DNA from: Acidobacteriota bacterium
GTDB lineage: Bacteria; Acidobacteriota; Thermoanaerobaculia; Gp7-AA8
Direction of reading: 5' to 3'
Assembly: GCA_021325515.1 (NCBI GenBank)
Contig: JAJPHC010000048.1
Coordinates: forward strand, 27,587-91,586
DNA length: 64,000 nt
Position 1 is the stretch's first letter. Every line of letters starts with the position of its first letter. This document shows positions 61,056 to 64,000 of the stretch, in pieces. The position numbers and the translations under genes were made by a program. The notes under the pieces were generated by a model that was not told the DNA's origin, ran no database searches, and saw nothing but the letters and a program-made list of their open reading frames with translations.

Positions 61056-62972
61056 ATGGCGAAGCCTTTCTACATCACGACCGCGATCCACTACGTGAAC
61101 GATGTCCCGCACATCGGGCACATGTACGAGAACATCGCCGCCGATGTGATCGCGCGGCATCGCCGCCGCATGGGCGACGACGTCTTCTTCCTGACCGGCA
61201 CGGACGAGCATGGGCAGAAGGTCGAGCGGAGCGCTGCGAAGGAAGGCATCCTGCCGATCGAGCTCGCCGACCGCGTCGTCGCCGAGCATCACCGCCTCTG
61301 GAAGACGCTGAACATCAGCAACGACGATTTCATCCGGACGACCGAAGGCCGGCATCGCATCGGCGTGTATGAACTGATCAAGCGCATCCAGGAGCGGATG
61401 CCCGACGACATCTACCTCGGCTCCCACTCCGGCTGGTACTGCCAGAGCGAAGAGACGTTCATCCCCGACAATCAGGTCAAGGACAAGAAGGACGAGAGCG
61501 GGCATCCGGTCGAGCAGACGACGGAGACGAACTACTTCTTCAAGCTCTCGCGCTACACAGAGCCGCTGCTGCGCCACTACCGCGACAACCCCGGCTTCGT
61601 CTATCCGCAGACGCGGCTCAACGAAGTCGTGGCGTTCGTCGAGCAGGGGCTGAAGGATCTCTCGATCTCGCGCACGAGCGTGAAGTGGGGCATCCCCTTC
61701 CCCGGCAATCCCGATCACGTGATCTATGTCTGGATGGATGCCCTGACGAATTACATCTCCGCCCTCGGCTTCGGCGAAGGGCAGCACGCGCGCTTCGATC
61801 AGTACTGGCCCGCGGACATTCATCTCGTCGGCAAGGACATCGTCCGTTTCCATGCGGTGTACTGGCCGGCATTTCTGATGTCGGCTGGATTGCCGCTGCC
61901 GAAGCGCGTGGTCGGGCACGGCTGGTGGCTGCGCGACAATCAGAAGATCTCGAAGTCGCTCGGCAACATCGTGCGGCCGAACGAGATCATCGACCGGTTC
62001 GGCACCGATCCCTTCCGCTACTTCGTCATGCGCGACATGGTGTTCGGACAGGATCAGAACTATTCGGACGAATCGTTCATCACGCGCTACAACGGCGATC
62101 TCGCGAAGGGACTCGGCAATGCGCTGTCGCGCACGCTGAAGATGGCGGAGACGTATTTCGAGGGGCGGACGCCGCCCGTGCCGTGCAACGACAACGAGCT
62201 GAAGACGACTGCCGAACAGATCATCCCCGAGTACCTCAAGGCGATGGACGAGCTCGCGTTTCATCGCGCGCTGGAGAGCGCGTGGCGGCTCGTCTCCGCG
62301 GTCGATCGCTACATCGTCACGCGCGAACCGTGGAAGCACTTCAAGGAGAAGGGCGCAGATGAGGCGCTCTCGCGCGTGCTGTGGAATTGCCTGGAGGCGC
62401 TGCGCATCGTCTGCGTGATGATCGCGCCGGTGATGCCAGCCACGGCATCGAATGCACTCACTCGAATCGGCGACGGCCCCGAGGCGATCGGCAGCGATGC
62501 GCTGCAATGGGGACGGCTGGCGAACGGAGCCACACTGCGCGGAGGCGATGGCCTCTTCCCTGTCATCGACGCCGCAAAATATCTGGAGAAGAACATGGAT
62601 GAAATTACACCGCCGCTCGAGACGACGCAGGCCGCATCGCCCGATGTGGCGAAGATCTCGATCGATCAATTCATGCAGACGGATCTGCGCGTGGGCGAAG
62701 TGCGCTCGGCGGAGCGCGTGCCGAAGTCGAAGAAGCTGATCCGGATGATGATCTTCACGGGCGACGGCGAGCGACAGATCGTCGCCGGCATCGGGACGAA
62801 ATACACGCCCGAGGAGCTGGTGGGACGCAAGGTGATCATCGTGGCGAATCTGCAGCCGGCGACGCTGATGGGCGTCGAGTCGAACGGAATGGTGCTCGCT
62901 GCATCGATCGATGGGGAGCCGTCACTGCTGAGTGTCGACCCGAGCGTGCCGGCGGGAACAAAAGTTAAGTGA
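61056..62972 (+). CDS. metG: Methionine--tRNA ligase
   Basis: A 638-residue class I synthetase charging tRNA-Met in the cytoplasm. HIGH motif is PHIGHMYENI, KMSKS equivalent is KISKSLGNIV. The connective peptide has CQSEETFIPDNQ and no full four-Cys zinc knuckle, so it is the MetRS type with short CP. An anticodon-binding helical domain follows (about 380-500), then a C-terminal Trbp111-like OB domain (from about 525: IDQFMQTDLRVGEVRSAERV, IVAGIGTKYTPEELVGRKV) for tRNA binding and dimerisation. It is the only housekeeping gene in this stretch, followed by a strong terminator. Confidence 0.95.
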   Translation: MAKPFYITTAIHYVNDVPHIGHMYENIAADVIARHRRRMGDDVFFLTGTDEHGQKVERSAAKEGILPIELADRVVAEHHRLWKTLNISNDDFIRTTEGRHRIGVYELIKRIQERMPDDIYLGSHSGWYCQSEETFIPDNQVKDKKDESGHPVEQTTETNYFFKLSRYTEPLLRHYRDNPGFVYPQTRLNEVVAFVEQGLKDLSISRTSVKWGIPFPGNPDHVIYVWMDALTNYISALGFGEGQHARFDQYWPADIHLVGKDIVRFHAVYWPAFLMSAGLPLPKRVVGHGWWLRDNQKISKSLGNIVRPNEIIDRFGTDPFRYFVMRDMVFGQDQNYSDESFITRYNGDLAKGLGNALSRTLKMAETYFEGRTPPVPCNDNELKTTAEQIIPEYLKAMDELAFHRALESAWRLVSAVDRYIVTREPWKHFKEKGADEALSRVLWNCLEALRIVCVMIAPVMPATASNALTRIGDGPEAIGSDALQWGRLANGATLRGGDGLFPVIDAAKYLEKNMDEITPPLETTQAASPDVAKISIDQFMQTDLRVGEVRSAERVPKSKKLIRMMIFTGDGERQIVAGIGTKYTPEELVGRKVIIVANLQPATLMGVESNGMVLAASIDGEPSLLSVDPSVPAGTKVK

Positions 62973-62994
62973 CGCTTCCAAAAAAGTAGTGACG

Positions 62995-63114
62995 CCGCGG
63001 CTTCGCGGACTTAGATTATGGGCGTCGCTGATCCGTTGAAATCGCAGCGACCCAGTCGGCGCACTTTAGGGCGCCGCGCCCTTTCCCGACGGCCGGGGAA
63101 AGGGCATTTTTTTT
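62995..63114 (+). ncRNA. Structured region after metG ending in an intrinsic terminator; possible sRNA
   Basis: Three short hairpins precede the terminator: CCGCG-GCTT-CGCGG, GTCGCTG…CAGCGAC (14-nt loop) and GGGCG-CCG-CGCCC. A 10-bp stem GCCCTTTCCC/GGGAAAGGGC (63078-63087, 63096-63105) follows, then an 8-T tract ending 63114, a textbook Rho-independent terminator. TAGATT in between is a possible -10. It may be only the metG 3' untranslated region or an independent small RNA. Confidence 0.4.
63078..63114 (+). terminator. Rho-independent terminator
   Basis: A 10-bp GC-rich stem (GCCCTTTCCC with GGGAAAGGGC, 8-nt loop) is followed by A and eight Ts. It is the most canonical terminator in the window and ends the metG transcript. 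Confidence 0.93.
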
Positions 63115-63139
63115 AGTTCAGTTCTTGTCCTCGAGCTAT

Positions 63140-63260
63140 CGAAAAGCGAAATGCAGAACGCAGAACGCAGAATTGAGAATTGAGAATTGATGTGGCGCTT
63201 CGCGCGTCCCTCTTTCTAAATTCTTCATTCTGCGTTCTGCGTTCTTCATTTCGCTTTTCC
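63140..63260. repeat. Large inverted heptamer repeat with AAAAGCGAAA ends
   Basis: Left arm 63140-63190 (AAAAGCGAAATG, CAGAACG units, GAATTGA units) and right arm 63211-63260 (complement AAAAGCGAAATGAAGAACGC…) pair over about 45 bp with small gaps. The right arm matches 56542-56590 closely, including CGCAGAA units and AATGAAGAATTTAGAAAGAG. This is the same dispersed family as the block at 56.5 kb. No gene lies between 63115 and 63274. Confidence 0.85.
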
Positions 63261-63274
63261 AACCAAAAAAAGAA

Positions 63275-64000
63275 TCACACAACCGCCCCACCACACGAGC
63301 TTCCCGCTCCCGCCGTGCAACCGAAGCAGTGCTTGCGGGTGACGATGCTGCGCTGCTGCCACCTTGCGTAATCGAAGTTGAAGATCGTCATCGAGCCTTC
63401 CGCTTCGAGCTCGAGCATCTGGTTGAAGTCGCAGTCGAAGAGCTGGCCGTTCCAGGAGACGGAGATCGTGTTGCGGCACATGAGGCCGGCGATCGTCGCG
63501 GGGTTGAAGCCACTAACCAGCCGTTGCATGTAGGACTCCAGATTGCCCGAGTCCGCCAGCCACTCGAGGAAGCGCGAGATCGGCATGTTGTTCAACGCCA
63601 GCAGACGGTCGAACGTGATGCCGAAGTCGCGATGCAGCGCCGCCTTCCACTCCCCTTCCACATCGTGCTGCTTCGGCGCGAGAAACGCGCCGGCGGGATT
63701 CATCATCAGCGACAGCACCCGCTTCGGATCGCCCTTGCCGTAGCCGCATTCGTTGAGCAGGCGCAGGGCGTCAATCGATTTTTCGAACGCGCCGTCGCCG
63801 CGCTGCGCATCCGTGCTGCGCTGCCGGTAGTGCGGCAGCGACGCGACGATCTCCACTTCATGCTCCGCCAGCCATTCCGCAAGACCTTCGTTTCGCGGCA
63901 GCAGCAGCACCGAGAGATTGCAGCGATCGATCACATGCTTCCCGCGTGCGCGCACCGCCTCGACGAGATCGCGGAACTCCGGATGCAGCTCCGGCGCGCC
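63275..64000 (-). CDS. ArsS-like radical SAM protein (DUF3641 C-terminus), N-terminus beyond window
   Basis: The C-terminal 241 residues of an arsenosugar-biosynthesis-type radical SAM protein; the iron-sulfur CxxxCxxC motif is off the edge. Visible are the TIM-barrel end (GKHVIDRCNLSVLLLP, IVASLPHYRQRSTDAQRG) and the DUF3641 domain with MMNPAGAFLAPKQHDVEGEW, the FGITFDRLLALNNMPISRFL helix and GLMCRNTISVSWNGQLFDCD. It ends HCFGCTAGAGSSCGG plus two residues, the Cys-rich tail expected in this group. ArsS makes arsenosugars from dimethylarsenic and SAM. Some members are selenoproteins; nothing here shows an in-frame TGA with a SECIS. Convergent with metG. Confidence 0.85.
   Translation of the reverse strand, partial: GAPELHPEFRDLVEAVRARGKHVIDRCNLSVLLLPRNEGLAEWLAEHEVEIVASLPHYRQRSTDAQRGDGAFEKSIDALRLLNECGYGKGDPKRVLSLMMNPAGAFLAPKQHDVEGEWKAALHRDFGITFDRLLALNNMPISRFLEWLADSGNLESYMQRLVSGFNPATIAGLMCRNTISVSWNGQLFDCDFNQMLELEAEGSMTIFNFDYARWQQRSIVTRKHCFGCTAGAGSSCGGAVV

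Noticed and set aside
63275..64000. Selenoprotein ArsS
   Set aside because: The N-terminal region that would carry selenocysteine is off the window and no in-frame TGA or SECIS is visible in what remains.

Overview
The window is GC-rich DNA from a didermic (Gram-negative) bacterium. The evidence is OmpW, TolC, an RND tripartite pump, OmpA-type and other lipoproteins, and type IV pilus motors. Gene content (several multi-PAS and hybrid histidine kinases, non-cyanobacterial KaiC, GAF-fused PilB, an ArsS-like C-terminus) and dispersed hairpin repeats resemble Acidobacteriota or a similar soil lineage. That placement is an inference from style; no rRNA or other phylogenetic marker was analysed.

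Layout. 1-7.2 kb: truncated DUF885 hydrolase, OmpW porin, two PilB/GspE-type ATPases (one fused to GAF) and an RlmI-like rRNA methyltransferase. 7.2-14.3 kb: YbjN-like protein, lipoprotein, Usp, GNAT, tRNA-Val followed 6 nt later by a CheY-like regulator, ACT protein, two tandem AI-2E-type transporters, a 16-bp tandem repeat, a LuxR-type regulator and RfbC. 14.5-23.8 kb: an accessory stretch with a frameshifted VWA/DUF3520 lipoprotein, tRNA-Asp, secreted OmpA-like and Cys-rich proteins, and a beta-helix protein split by an IS481-family element with a 5-bp target duplication. 23.9-33.1 kb: a coherent unit made of RND pump, adaptor and TolC operon, divergent OmpR-type regulator plus kinase plus beta-propeller protein, and a PepSY protein. 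Four matching 11-bp-spaced direct-repeat sites sit at its promoters. 33.3-37.6 kb: uncharacterised secreted proteins (coiled coil, LGFP/M23-like, CARDB).

37.7-56.4 kb is a dense signalling island: a double hybrid kinase, response regulators, a KaiC-like ATPase overlapping a GAF hybrid kinase, a ribbon-helix-helix-like protein preceded by a 29-codon leader ORF that overlaps a perfect palindrome, a seven-PAS NarL-type kinase with its regulator, a membrane PAS/PocR-like kinase, an Rcp1-type regulator and a REC-PAS kinase. 56.4-64 kb: heptad repeats, PilT with an N-terminal extension, DoxX, a small conserved basic protein, a TlpA-like thioredoxin, a damaged nucleotidyltransferase pair, MetG followed by a structured terminator region, and the C-terminal part of an ArsS-like radical SAM protein.

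Two themes recur. Many genes without a Shine-Dalgarno have a TAnnnT -10 box 6-12 nt before the start codon, which suggests leaderless mRNAs. Short-period (7-, 8- and 16-bp) and inverted repeats fill many intergenic gaps.
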